DNA of 64,000 nt from Gigaspora margarita (Eukaryota; Glomeromycota; Glomeromycetes; Diversisporales; Gigasporaceae), in the NCBI GenBank assembly GCA_009809945.1, contig WTPW01000069.1, forward strand, positions 292,642 through 356,641, in the 5' to 3' direction. A program made the translations under genes and the position numbers. The notes beneath the pieces were generated by a model that was not told the DNA's origin, searched no databases, and saw only the letters and a list, made by a program, of their open reading frames with translations. Positions within the stretch are counted from its first letter, which is position 1. The number at the start of each line of letters is the position of its first letter. Positions 12,437 to 24,085 of the stretch are shown piece by piece.

Positions 12437-13900
12437 CAGTCAGGGCATATACCAAATTTGGACATTGATGATCACATCTTATTTGGTAATGATTATCAGT
12501 ACGATTGTTCTAGAATATTCCACGTGTCATATGTGGAACCTTTTATAAAAATTTTTTTTTTGAAACTTACAGCTATACGCAGTTCAAATCTTTAACAATC
12601 ACAGCTTGGCTGGAATAATTGGTGGCATTGCGGTTGGAAATTATTGCCAAAGGTTAAGATGTTACATACTATATATAGTAAACAAAGGTAAAGAGAAACT
12701 TTTCTAAATGTACAGTACTAAGTTCGGATTAAACCCGTTGAGTTAGTGCAATAATTTAGATTTATTATTAAACGAGTTTCTCTAAAAAATCTAGACTTCT
12801 TCGAATTTATACTAATCTTATATTTTATTTTATCACAAATCAGATCTTGTTAGGGGCGAGTCGTTTAAGCTGTAAACTTGAAGCTGAGTCTAGTTTCTCT
12901 TGGTAGCACTTGTATACCGCTAGTACAGTAGTAGGTATTCAATTAATTGTAGTATTTGTGCACAGTCTGGATCTTAATTATTTATTATCGAAGTTATTCT
13001 AATTTATGGATATTTACTATTACATAATATTTTATTAGGTTTCATCAACACTTTTTTTAGTGGGTATGATGATTATTTATTAATCAGTTTATTTAAAGTG
13101 GTATTCGAGTTGTAAATATTTATTTACATATAACAATAAATAATTATTATTGTGTATTTATTAAAATAATTTATTAAAATAAAAATTTTGTTTTAATGAT
13201 AACTGATTTTAAGATAAATTAAAAATACTTTATCGTAAATATTTGCTTGCTATATTAATATGATTAATGGTAAATTTATTAAATAAAAGATTAAAATAAA
13301 TTGATAATAATGTAAATTTTACTTCAATTAATATTCACGTACCACATGCTGAAATATCACGAACTCTCATAATTCGAATAGATTATTCCAAATATGTCGA
13401 CTAATAAAGGTTTATACATCAAAAAGTTATTATAATCCTGATAGTTTATTCTAAATTCGATCAATAAATAAAACCTATAATTTCTTTGTAAAATCTTAAC
13501 TTGGCACTTGATCTTTTTGCTAAAGACTTCACCTTTGACCTCTTTTAAGCAAATACTACAAAAAGATCTTTTAAGTATTATTTTAGTCTATAAAATTATT
13601 TCTTTCTATTTGAAAATAAACAAGGTAGTCTTTAAATTTAGTTCTCATTTACCTTTTTACAGACAGCTCACATTGAGGGATTAATTGGGATGATCGAAAC
13701 TATAAACTTTATATTGTCTACTGATATATCGTTTAATATCGATGAATATGCAGAATCTTGTAAAACCCGTGAACTTAAAAAAAATGCAACAGCCAATCAA
13801 ATTTCGCTGAATTTTGTAGATCATTCTGATCTTCTGATTTCATATTTGGCAATATGCCCGGACTGTACTATGATCTTGCACCAGATGACTGACAGATCAT
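12437..13900. other. AT-rich intergenic stretch
   Basis: I see no recognisable gene, repeat boundary or RNA. The plus-strand open frame at 13,690-13,962 is discussed under rejected items. Confidence 0.45.
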
Positions 13901-13901
13901 C

Positions 13902-14248
13902 AATTAAGGGTAGAGTATATGTAGATCATTTTTATAATACTAATTATGACTCTATTATGTAAATCTGAAATCACTTGTACATCACATAATCTGATTAGCT
14001 AGTTTCACATTGTCACCCACAAAATTTTTACTTAGTAAGTAAATTTTTAATATACCAACTTAGTTAATATGAGGTTTTTTGATATTTTGATAAAACAAGT
14101 ATTCAAAAACAGGTTTAGTGAAATTTTATAATATTATATTTATTTTTTATGTATCTCATCCATAGTGATTGTGTTGTGTAATTTGATTTACATAGTAAAG
14201 TTATAATTAGTATTATAAAAATGATCTACATATACTCTACCCTTAATA
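13902..14248. repeat. Inverted-repeat element with arms of about 70 bp
   Basis: The arm at 13,902-13,975 (including GTAGATCATTTTTATAATAC) is almost perfectly reverse-complementary to 14,174-14,248, with about 200 bp between. The layout suggests a small DNA transposon or MITE. I could not define a TSD. Confidence 0.6.
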
Positions 14249-14281
14249 AAATAATGCATATATGATATTTTTTATTATGTA

Positions 14282-14524
14282 TATATGTATGGATATATGC
14301 TATTATAAGATACCTGCACATAAATATGCATAAGACAATGCATGTAAAAACACATAAAATTGCATATTATTACATGCACTGTTGCATGAAATTTGGCCTT
14401 ATTACATGCTATAAATGGCTTTTCCATTCATTGACTTGTGTAGATTTATGTGCAGGTTCATGTGGTTCCATATCCAAACTTTTCCATGTATTGAAGTATC
14501 ATTCCATGTAGCAATTTGTTATAG
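14282..14524 (+). repeat. Dispersed repeat, second copy at 46,976-47,217
   Basis: Shared landmarks are ATACCTGCACATAAATATGC, the TACATGCACTG core, AGATTTATGTGCAGGTTC and GTGGTTCCATATCCAAA. The inner ACCTGCACATAAAT and ATTTATGTGCAGGT form an inverted pair, suggesting a MITE. Copies are diverged. Confidence 0.65.
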
Positions 14525-14644
14525 AACCTTCTATCTTTTATTTCTACCCTTATTCCATAATCAGTTGGAGTTTAAATTGGCACTATTGTCTGTATTGTTT
14601 TATCATTCTTCCAATTCAACTGTTATACTATCCTTATGTAATAC

Positions 14645-15030
14645 CAGATAAATGGTGTGTCAGAAAATGACTATTGGGAAAATGAGCAACAATGTTTAGA
14701 ACTAATAAACTTTATTATTACTATAAAAGGCCAGATACAAGACCTGGGTCTGTTACATTTTACCAATTTTTGAAACCCTATAATAGACTTGAGTATAGAA
14801 CATGGCTAAGAGTTTATTTCATATAGTGTAAAAATTTGAGATGCACATACACTTTGCACTTATAATATGCAATTTAGATTTTAAAAAGAACCACATTTAA
14901 TTAAAGAAGATTCTACAATCTGCACCTGGGTATAGTATATAGTAGGTATACTATCTAGAGGGATCTTTTATCCAGTCATTTATGGTATTAGTTTTTAAAA
15001 TGAATAAATATCATTAACATTTATTGTAGT
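14645..15030 (+). repeat. Dispersed repeat interrupted by the hAT-type element at 15,039
   Basis: Landmarks GAAAATGACTATTGGGAAAA, CATTTATTGTAGTGGCTGAA and, beyond the insertion at 17,097 onward, AACTGAAATTCTGAC also occur at 53,750-53,900 and 60,245-60,450, where they are continuous. Those copies supply the empty site for the 2-kb insertion. Confidence 0.65.
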
Positions 15031-15789
15031 GGCTGAAATAGTGATACAAGCTGACCCTGGCCTATCAGCCAGGCAAGAGGGCAGGCTGAAGGTCAACCCT
15101 TGCCTTCACAGACCAGGCAGACCAACTAAGATAAGCTAGGATTTTAAATCAATCTATTTCTCAACCTTTTATCCACTTTAATTTTACTAGAAACCACCAA
15201 TAGTCAGTCCATCAATAAGCTAATCCAATTAATTTTTCTTAGTTTAATAGATGAATAAGAGCTTTTCTGACTGACTAATGATTTTTACTTCTTGTCAGAC
15301 CACTAAATAATTTTAAGGACTTAATTTCACAGTTGATTTAACTGCTGATTATTACCAAATAGTAAGTTACTAAGATCATTGATGTAAGTTACCAGAACTT
15401 TTGGGCAAGTTGTTGAATTAGGTTGAAATTAATCATAGGTTTAGCCAGAATTAAGTCAATGTAATATCAGAAAATTTCAGTATAATAGACAGTCAACCAA
15501 CATAAACATGAGAATTTTTTGAGGTATGGTAATTTGTTCAGTAAAATTACTGAAATTATTGTTAGGAGATCATATTATAGGTGTGGTTGTAATTTTGGAT
15601 TGACTAAAAATTTTTTACAGCTATTTTCATAATTCCTGGAACACCTGATAAAAATTGACTGAATGATATTTCAGCTGATTCAACTAAGTTTATGATTTTG
15701 GAAATATTAAAATTCAGTAACAGATATATCAAATAGTGACTAATTTATATTACAATAAGATTAAATATTAACATGCATACTTGTCACAC

Positions 15790-16560
15790 TTGTAAGTCAT
15801 AAAATTTCAATTCCTATTCTTTGGCACAAACCATTTATTCAAACGAAGCCTTTATTAATTCTAATTATTTTTTGATGAAAATTCAGCTTTAAAAATTGTA
15901 TAAAATTTCAATTTCTATTTTTGGCAAGGTCCATTTTCATTCAAATGTAGTTTTTATTCATTTCAAATTATTTTTCAATGAAAATTTGTTTATAAAAAAC
16001 ATTTCAATCCCTATTCTTTGGCAAGATTCATTTTCATTCAAACAAAGCCTTTATTTATTTCTAATTATTTTTTAATGAAAATATGGTTTTAAAAAATTGT
16101 GTAACATTCCAATTCCTATTCTTTGGCAAGATCCTTTTTCATTCAAATGAAGCCTTTATTCATTTCTAATTAATTTTCATTTCTTTTTGAAGATGAAAAA
16201 TTCATTTTTAAAAAATTAAACTAAATTTCAATTCCTATTCTTTGGCAAGATCCATTTTTGTTCAAACTAAGTCATTTATCTATTTCTAATTATTTTTCAT
16301 TTCTTGATGAAGATGAAAAATTTATTTTTAAAAAATTAAACTAAATCTCGATTCAAATTCTTTGGCAAGATCCATTTTCGTTCAAATGAAGGATTTATTC
16401 ATTTCTAATTGTTTTTCTTTTCTTGTCAAAGACGATAAATTTGGTTTTAAAAAATTAAGCTAAATTCAATTTCTATTCTTTGGCAAGATCCATTTTGTGC
16501 AAATGAAAGCATTTATTTATTTCTAATTATTTTTATTTCTTGTCTAAGATGAAAAATATA
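15790..16560 (+). repeat. About seven tandem units of about 115 bp inside the hAT-type element
   Basis: Each unit contains CCTATTCTTTGGCAAGATCC, then CATTTTCATTCAAA, AAGCCTTTATTCATTTCTAA and a T/A-rich tail with TTAAAAAATT. Units begin near 15,800, 15,910, 16,005, 16,105, 16,225, 16,345 and 16,465. Divergence between units is modest, and the array lies wholly within the transposon ends. Confidence 0.75.
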
Positions 16561-16815
16561 TAAATAATATAAACATATAAAATTTTTTACTTGGATTTCA
16601 TTTATCATAATTCTTCATGCATTCTTGACAAATATTAATAATATCTTGGTCGCTTTTAATCCTAACCCGAGTTTTATTTTTAAACCAGTTTACAAATTCG
16701 TGATAATATTTAACTTTTTTAATAGTGGCACCTGTTCGAGTAATATATTTGTTATAAAAGTCTAATTTATATTGATTCCTTTTTTATATTTCTTGTTAAG
16801 GTTTATTGGTTAGCA
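16560..16815 (-). pseudogene. Short coding remnant of unknown family
   Basis: The minus strand holds an uninterrupted peptide of about 55 residues with believable composition, including YNKYITRTGATIKKVKYY, HEFVNWFKNKTRV and DQDIINICQECMKNY. It has no start codon and meets stops on both sides. It sits between the tandem array and the right end of the surrounding element. It could be a captured host exon or a transposase scrap; I do not recognise it. Confidence 0.35.
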
Positions 16816-17096
16816 TGAACGATTTTTTCCATAAATTTTCATACAAACTAAGTACACCAAACATGTTGGACAAACATTTGAATACAAATTTAAAATAATT
16901 GATATTATATGGATCATGCCAAAATTATAAACTTAATCAAATTGGCTGAAACATCATTCGGTCAATTTTTATCAGGTGTTCCAGGAATTATGAAAATAGC
17001 AGTAATAATATGGTCAGCCCGGTCGACTGGCCTGAGTAATTTCCTCAGACGGGTCAGCCCAAGCCTTTGGGATCAGCCCTTATCACTAGGCTAAAA

Positions 17097-18112
17097 CTGA
17101 AATTCTGACTATTTGTTATGAAAATTTTAAACAAAAATAAAGCAAAAATTAGCTTTTTACATTTTATAATTAAATTTAACCAACGTTTAGTCATTATCAA
17201 GAAACTAAATTAAAAGATGTAAAAAAAGAACTTCTAGGCAGTGATTGGGACTGAACGTGTTTTGAAAGCGAATTCAGTTTAGGGTTATAGCAATTCAATC
17301 TATATTCAATAAAACAGATAGATGAAAATAATTAAATGTTAAATTTATAGCAAAAGAATCTTGATATTGAGTTTGTATAGATAATAATGTGAATTTCAAC
17401 CAATCAAAATTTCAAGTTTGATTTTGTCAATAGTCTTAAAACACTATTTCAAAATAATATACTTCAAAGGTTTTGGGTAAAGGAAAAAACATAGATAGTA
17501 TAAAATATGAAAGAACAAAAAATTTTGTTATAATAAAGAATACTAATTATTTTGTAAGATACAAATGTTAGCTTAGAAGTGAAAACTATCTTTTTTCATA
17601 AAGCATATATGTCGTCATAAATTTTACTTGCAAATCTCTTAAATCATTACCCTGAAATTTTTTTTGACATTACACTTGACCGATATACCCTTTGGAATTT
17701 AGATTAAAATAGTAAAAATTACTATAAATGTCAAATTATTGCTGCAAATTACGATACTATATGTGGAGAATTTGTCAATTTTTCACGATTTCAAATTTTC
17801 AATAAATCTTCTTAAATCCATTCAAAAACTGTTAAGAATTTCGAACTAACATAAAGTTGTTTTGAATCCATTTAACGCATATTCAATTTTAAAATTAAAA
17901 GCATTAAATTCAATTTTAAACAACACGAAACTCTACATTTATTATTAATTATTCAAATATACTATTTATCAATTATTTAACAATTGGTTATTACGTTTTA
18001 ATACAAATAGAATGAATAATAATAATAATAATACATCACAAAGCTACTTATGCATATATTCTAGTCATATATTTATTTAGCTATACCAATTAATAATAGA
18101 GTGATTATTGGG
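17097..18112. other. AT-rich intergenic stretch
   Basis: After the flanking repeat resumes (to about 17,150) I see no gene, array or clear element boundary. Confidence 0.45.
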
Positions 18113-18118
18113 ATAAAG

Positions 18119-19025
18119 CTAAAGCATAGGGCAGTAATTCAAAATGTAATATGTAGTAATGTAGTAATTATTTATTACAAAAACAGTATTTGCAATAATA
18201 TTTACTACATGTAGTAAATATTATTACATGTAGCAATATTTTATTATATGTAGTAATTATTATTACAAGTAGTAATTATTATTACAAGTAGTAATTATAT
18301 TACAAGTAGTAATTATTATTACAAGTAGTAATTATTATTACAAGTAGTAATTATTATTACAAATAGTAATTATTATTACAAGTAGTAATTATTATTACAA
18401 GTAGTAATTATTATTACAAGTAGTAATAATTATTACAAGTAGTAGTTTTTATTACAAGTAGTAGTTTTTATTACAAGCAGTAGTTATTATTACAAGTAGT
18501 AATTATTATTACAAGTAGTAGTTTTTATTACAAGTAGTAGTTATTATTACAAGTAGTAATTATTATTACAAGTAGTAATTATTATTACAAGTAGTAATTA
18601 TTATTATAGGTAGTATTTCTACATGTTGTAAGTAATAATTATTGTTATAGATAATAAATATAATATAATACATTTTGCTAAATTTATAACAATCATACAC
18701 ATAGCCAATAAATTATAATCTACTATATATATATAGTTATTGAATGCGTAGCAGACAATAATACATATTATATACTAAGTTATAACAATCATCAGTGAAT
18801 AAACCCACATTAACTATAATATACTACATGTAGTAAAGATTACTATATGTAGTAATATTTACTACATGTAGTAAAGATTAAGACATGCAGCAATATTTAC
18901 TACATGTAGTAATATTTACTCATCTAATAATTATTACTACAATTATGGTTTCAAAAAGTCTTTTGTAAAAATATATGTAGTAAATATAATTGTAGTAATT
19001 AGCTAATAACGGCGTCATGCTTTAG
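18119..19025. mobile_element. Inverted-repeat element filled by a TTACAAGTAGTAA minisatellite
   Basis: The tips CTAAAGCATAGGGCAGTAAT and, as reverse complement of the right end, CTAAAGCATGACGCCGTTAT are inverted. The 6-bp direct repeat ATAAAG lies at 18,113-18,118 and 19,026-19,031. The interior at 18,140-18,640 is an array of about 18-bp units TATTACAAGTAGTAATTAT, which are partly self-complementary. Related TACTACATGTAGTAA motifs continue at 18,820-18,920. Whether the short direct repeat is a true TSD is uncertain. Confidence 0.5.
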
Positions 19026-19031
19026 ATAAAG

Positions 19032-19880
19032 TTAACTTCTGCGAGACAATTTTGAAGTTTGACATTTATAATTTCTGAAGGAGTATGATCCAGTTCGAGT
19101 TGAGCAATAAAGAAACTTTTACCTCGTATGATAAATATAATTAAAGCCTCTATTTATAAACTGATTATACTGCAAATTTGATGTTAATATCCCAAAATTT
19201 CGTAGGCTGAATGGTTTTGACCAAAGCAGTTCCAATATTGTACTTAATGGATATTGAAGAATTTTATACAAAAACCATAATTTTCTCTTGTTGAAATAAA
19301 GTTCTATGTCATAAATAGATTTGGCATAAAAAAATTTAGCAAGCTTTCCAAATTCATTGTGAGATAAAAATAAATATTCTTATATCTCGGCCAATTTTAA
19401 TTATTTATAATATAGAACAATTTGACGAATAAAATTTTCAATTTTATTATAAAAATATTATTTTTAATATTTTTAATGATTTTATAATAATTAGATTTTA
19501 AGTTAAAATCTAATTTCATTTATAAATTGAAATATCAGTTCTCTAATCAGCCGAGCTAGTTTAAAATTCAATTGCAGCACAAGTTGATTCGGAACCTAAT
19601 AAAATTCGATTTCACCGTACAACATTATCAATAAGGATATTATAAACAGCAATAGTATGATTTTTAATAGCCTGAAGCGTAGCGAGGACTCAATTGTTTG
19701 ATCAAACTTGTTAGTCGGAAAACGCAATCGAATCGAGAATTTCGGGGCCCATGAATAACCTGCAGTCTGTTTACGCACCAATTATATTGTTAATAATGTT
19801 AGATTAAAAAATTAATGAAATAAAATAGAAACATATTAAATGATAATATATGCCAAATTAAATTCTCAAAAAATATTATA
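19032..19880. other. AT-rich intergenic stretch
   Basis: Nothing recognisable. A minus-strand open frame at 19,596-19,781 has no domain or homologue that I know. Confidence 0.4.
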
Positions 19881-19881
19881 A

Positions 19882-20068
19882 CGCTTTGCAAAAAGTTGTG
19901 ACCCGGTGGTTTGTTAATTATGATGGCTGGAATCACTGTGATTCCAGATTGTCTTTTACTTTATATTTTCGATTGATTGTTCTTAATTCTTAAAATCTAA
20001 AAAATCTATAAATCTCAGATTTTCACACTACATTGTGATCTGCAAAGGCTACATCTTTTTGCAAAGCG
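19882..20068. mobile_element. Small MITE with CGCTTTGCAAAAAG ends
   Basis: CGCTTTGCAAAAAG at the left is matched by CTTTTTGCAAAGCG at the right. The same terminal motif flanks a 228-bp element at 39,978-40,205. The interior includes GGAATCACTGTGATTCC, an inverted repeat. No clear TSD. Confidence 0.55.
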
Positions 20069-20211
20069 AAATAAGGCTTGACAAATATAACTTTATAGTT
20101 CAGAATTATTTGATAGTTTATATTGGCATTATATCGACAGAATATATGTGTTTTATATCAAGTTGTTTTTAAAACATGTCAAAATTTAAAACTATGAGAC
20201 TTGGTATGCGA

Positions 20212-20442
20212 TAGACTGTCCAGAAATCTGCGGTGGCAGAATCTGCGCAGAATTCTGCTCTTGTCCTGCTCGCCGAATAATAACTTAAATAACTTATTGG
20301 AGATACAGTCTATTGTGCTTAAAATTAGATTTTTTTTTTTTTTAATTTTTTTTTTTCTGAATTTGTTTTTAAAGTTTTATTTATACGTCACCGCAGTATC
20401 TACAATTTTAACGGAAATCGCAGCAGAATTCTGGACACTCTA
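20212..20442. mobile_element. hAT-type MITE
   Basis: The ends TAGACTGTCCAGAA and TTCTGGACACTCTA are inverted, with GTATGCGA (20,204-20,211) and GCATGCAA (20,443-20,450) as a 6/8-matching TSD. GC-rich CTGCG/CGCAG motifs lie just inside both ends. TGTCCAG is shared with the tips of the 30.4-kb family. Confidence 0.65.
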
Positions 20443-20450
20443 GCATGCAA

Positions 20451-21113
20451 TTTAATTTCAAAAATTTAATCCTTCTGAGCAATACTCTTATATATGTTTC
20501 ACGATCATTTGTGAAAAATTGTAACACGACATTTTCCCAATCGAATTGCCACGACTAAAATTTTTAAGTTGATTTAATTTTAATAACAAACTTTTTGGAT
20601 ATATGAACCAAAATATTTTCTTAATAATTCCTATTCCTTCAAAAGTTATAAGCGTGTGAGAAAAATTTCACAAGACTATTAGGTAATTAATGTAAATTGA
20701 TGCAAATGTAAAAGGCAAAGATTCCCTTCACAAATAACCGTCATCCTAATAACTACATTTGTAATAATTAGTGTAGCTAGAATATATATGTATAAATAGC
20801 TCTGTAATGCATTGTTCTTTAAATGAACTCAAATGCTTTTAATTTTAAAATTGAATATACAATAAGTGAATTCAAATTTTACTTTAAGTTCTTCTTAATA
20901 ATTTTAGTGAATTTAAAAAAGTGTATTTAAGTTAATTTTAAATCTAGTAAGATTCCGACGTACTACATATATTTCATTTATTGAATCTATTATGCCGATA
21001 TGATAAAAGCGCATAGAAATTCTTTAATTGCGAACTAATGATGGTGAGAATAAATCATTATTACTAGACTACTTTATTATGAAATTGAGCTCCTCTTTAT
21101 TAATATAGGTGTT
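20451..21113. other. AT-rich intergenic stretch
   Basis: No gene or repeat boundary seen. Confidence 0.4.
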
Positions 21114-21121
21114 CCTTTTAT

Positions 21122-21214
21122 TAGGGTTGTTAATGGAGTACTCCTAAACATATAACCACTCCAATTTGAAACTGGAGTGGTTTATATGCTTGGAGTACTC
21201 CATTAACAACACTA
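21122..21214. mobile_element. 93-bp palindromic hAT-type MITE
   Basis: TAGGGTTGTTAATGGAGTAC at the left and GTACTCCATTAACAACACTA at the right form near-perfect ends, and the centre pairs as ACCACTCCA with TGGAGTGGT. The flanks CCTTTTAT and ACTTTTAT match at 7/8. The whole element would fold into a single hairpin. Confidence 0.75.
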
Positions 21215-21407
21215 ACTTTTATACATTTTTGATTAATGTGAAAGAATGCTGAAACCTACATATTGCATCAGAAAGCATCACCTCGTATCAACTTTCATAC
21301 AGTGGACATTAACGTTAACAATCACGATACTAATTTAATTCAGTTATATAACTAATCCTATGATGCAATTTGTAAGGAAAAATTTCACACAGCATATAAC
21401 CATATAC

Positions 21408-22035
21408 TTCATTACATTCCGTTCCTGATGCAATTTTTAGATTTCTTCAAACTAATAAAGATTTACATTCTTGTCTCTTGGTTGTTCTATTCCAATGTTA
21501 TGGGAAATACCCTTCAGTACTAATGGCAAGGAATTCCATCTTCCAAAGTGACCGAACTTATCTTGAATTTATACCAGATAGCACTTTATAAAACTGGTAT
21601 ATAATAGAAGAATTAGGCTGTCGATTACTAAACTTTTCCTTTTTTTAATCATCCATCATTTCTTAAAGAACTTTCACATGATTAGTTTTTTAATGCAGCA
21701 ATAGCTAACAATTGTTCTAAAAAGATTATAATCGAATTATTTAAAATACTTGCCCGATTTGTTATCTATAGCTATCTTAATAATCATTATAAAAATCTAG
21801 ATAATATAGGAACTTGGTTCATCCTTACTTTTTTAAATACCCTCATATTTCTGAAAATTATTGCACAGTATGTAATAAGCCTCGAATATTTAAAAGTTCA
21901 ATCTATACATTAGAACAGCTTGCTCTAATTCACCAAATTCATAACCAATTAAGAAAAATTGAAATTCAAATTGGTGGAAGAATAAATTTATATTATGCTC
22001 TTTCTCTTTTTATAAATGTTTTACACAAGTCTTGA
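21408..22035 (+). pseudogene. Frameshifted F-box-like protein relic
   Basis: One frame reads VPDAIFRFLQTNKDLHSCLLV, and a +/-1 shift then gives SIPMLWEIPFST. This order resembles the N-terminal F-box (P-D-x-I-F-x-F-L, then SCLLV, then IPxLWxxPF) of the large F-box families of arbuscular mycorrhizal fungi. Further down, 21,814-22,033 encodes a piece with QLALIHQIHNQLRKIEIQ, similar in feel to the later part of those proteins. Several stops and shifts separate the blocks. In a functional protein the F-box would recruit substrates to an SCF ubiquitin ligase; this copy cannot. The call rests on motif memory only. Confidence 0.5.
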
Positions 22036-22384
22036 GCATTCAATTCTATTTTACTTTGATTATCATGACAATTCAAGACTGAAATTAAACTCATTAAATC
22101 AGATATTTGAATTTTTTTTTTTTTACAAAAGTAAATGAATTGTTGATTTCGTTTTATATCTGTCTGAAAAGTCAAATCCGTCAATAGGTACTTTTAAGAA
22201 ACTACCTGAAACATAGTATCAATGTCTTGGATAGAAGTATTATAAACCATATGATTGTTACGGAATTAGATTTTGAAATGTGCAATAATGAATTCTGAAA
22301 ATTTTAACCAATTTATTAGAAATAAATTCAGAAAATTTGGACATTAAAATAACGTGGTGCAATTTATTTTATTATTAAAAAAAA

Positions 22385-24085
22385 TATATAGAATCTCTTG
22401 AAGATTTGAACAAATCTTTAAAAATTGAACCATTCGCATTAAGTCTACGTGAAGAAATTTATTACTTTATGGGAAAATATAGATTTAACAAATCATTATA
22501 AATTGGAGCGGACATTAAAATTCCGCAGAGTTGCATATTATAAGATTATAAAATTTGAGGAATCATTGAAGACTTAAAGAAATCTCTTAACGTAGATCCT
22601 GTTGGCAACTTTGCACTTAAAAAGCGTGTAACAATTTATGAAATGATTAAAAATTTGAATGAATCACTTGTGGACTTGAATAAATTCCTTGAAATAGAGC
22701 CAGATGATGTTACATTATATTTTGGCAAATAAATATTTAAATGAAGATTTAAATGATTCACATGGATTTAACTCATGATCATATATATTATCGCAATTAC
22801 AAGTATAATAAATATGGAAATCGCTTAAAATTTTGAATGAATCACTAAGAATTGAACCAAATGGTGCATTTGCACTAAGCTATATTACCGTATGACCGCA
22901 TGATTAAAAAATATGAGATGTTGCTTAATGATTTAAATAGCTCACTAGAAATTGAGCCGAATGACTTAACTTATTTTGATATGAAATTAAATAGTAAATC
23001 ACTTGTGGACTTAAAAGGACGTTAGAATTATATGGTAGGAGATTATGAAAAATTACTTGAAGAATTAAATGCATTATTAAGAATTGATCCAACAGATAAA
23101 TTACGTTAAGATTTCGTGGTGCAATTTACAGAATAATGAAAAAAAAATATGATAAATCACTTGCAGACTTGGATCAATCTCTTAAAATAGACCAAAATGA
23201 TTCAAAAAATCGAGGTTGTTTATAGAATAATAAAATTGAACATTAAAACATCGAGTCGCAACTTATCTTATTATATGTAAATGAAGATTTAATTAAAGAC
23301 TTTGAAGATTTAGACGATTATTATGATTTTAACAGAACTTATTCTAAAATTTATTCTAGATTTTATTCAATATTTCATTCACAGTCCTACTTTTCTTACG
23401 ATACAAATCGATATCATCGAAATCGAGGTAGTAAATATGAACAGTCGCTTGCAAATTCAAATAAGAGTTAAAAATTAAACCAAATGATGTATTTGCTAAG
23501 GAATAAACTACTGTATGACTAAAAAGTATGTCCCTTGATAATTTAAATAGCTCACTAGTAATTGAGCCAAATGACGCAACGCAATACATAATAACAACGT
23601 AGCGTAACTTATTAATATATACGCAGAGCGCCTAATTATATTTAATAGTATATGTGCCAATTTATGCCGGGGAGGACTCATTATACTGTATAATAGATGA
23701 TTATAACAAATCGCTTATTGATTCATATAGATCATTAGAAATTGATCCAACTAATGCAATTGATTTAGGAAATCGTGGGTCAATCTATAGAATAATGGAA
23801 CAATATATTGACTCGCTTACAGATTTAAATATGTCTCTCGAATAGAATCAAAAAAATGAATTGTATTAAAAAATCGGGGTGCTATTTATTATTTATTTTT
23901 ATGATTAATTACTTTGAGAATTCACGTGAAGATTTAGAAATGTCATTAATAATTGATTCGGAAGATTCATTTGCGATAGGATACCTTGGTGCAATTTATT
24001 GTAAAACGGAGACTAAAAAAAATAATTTGAATTTTTTAAATAAATCATTAACAATTGATCAAAATAATGCATTTGCATAGCTCAT
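22385..24085 (+). pseudogene. Decayed TPR array, relative of the kinase-TPR gene
   Basis: Translation in shifting frames gives repeated TPR fragments: ESLEDLNKSLKIEP near 22,390, ALKKRVTIYEMIKNLNESLV near 22,610, RGAIYRIMKKKYDKSLADLD near 23,125, SLEIDPTNAIDLGNRGSIYR near 23,730 and SREDLEMSLIIDSEDSFAIG near 23,920. The 34-residue pattern matches the intact array at 25,388-26,590, but stops, frameshifts and gaps occur in almost every unit. It lies on the opposite strand, tail to tail with the intact gene, with 1.3 kb between. I found no kinase domain upstream of it. Confidence 0.75.

Larger units (their letters stand above)
15039..17088. mobile_element. 2-kb hAT-type non-autonomous element
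   Basis: The inverted tips TAGTGATACAAGCTGACC and GATCAGCCCTTATCACTA are bordered by GGCTGAAA (15,031-15,038) and GGCTAAAA (17,089-17,096), a 7/8-matching 8-bp TSD. Both ends are GC-rich with repeated GTCAGCC and CAGGC motifs. Related unoccupied sites (GTGGCTGAAGCTGAAATTTTGA near 53.87 kb) confirm the boundaries. The interior holds a tandem repeat and a short coding remnant, but no recognisable transposase. Confidence 0.8.

Noticed and set aside
12715..12745. tRNA-like B-box (AAGTTCGGATT)
   Set aside because: No matching acceptor stem, anticodon arm or A-box can be folded around it. A similar string near 52,345 fails too.
13690..13962. 90-codon open frame as a gene
   Set aside because: Its last third lies in the arm of an inverted repeat and no family or splice structure is visible; composition alone is not enough.
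18140..18640. CRISPR-like regular repeat
   Set aside because: Units are contiguous, AT-rich and self-similar with no unique spacers, and the genome is eukaryotic.
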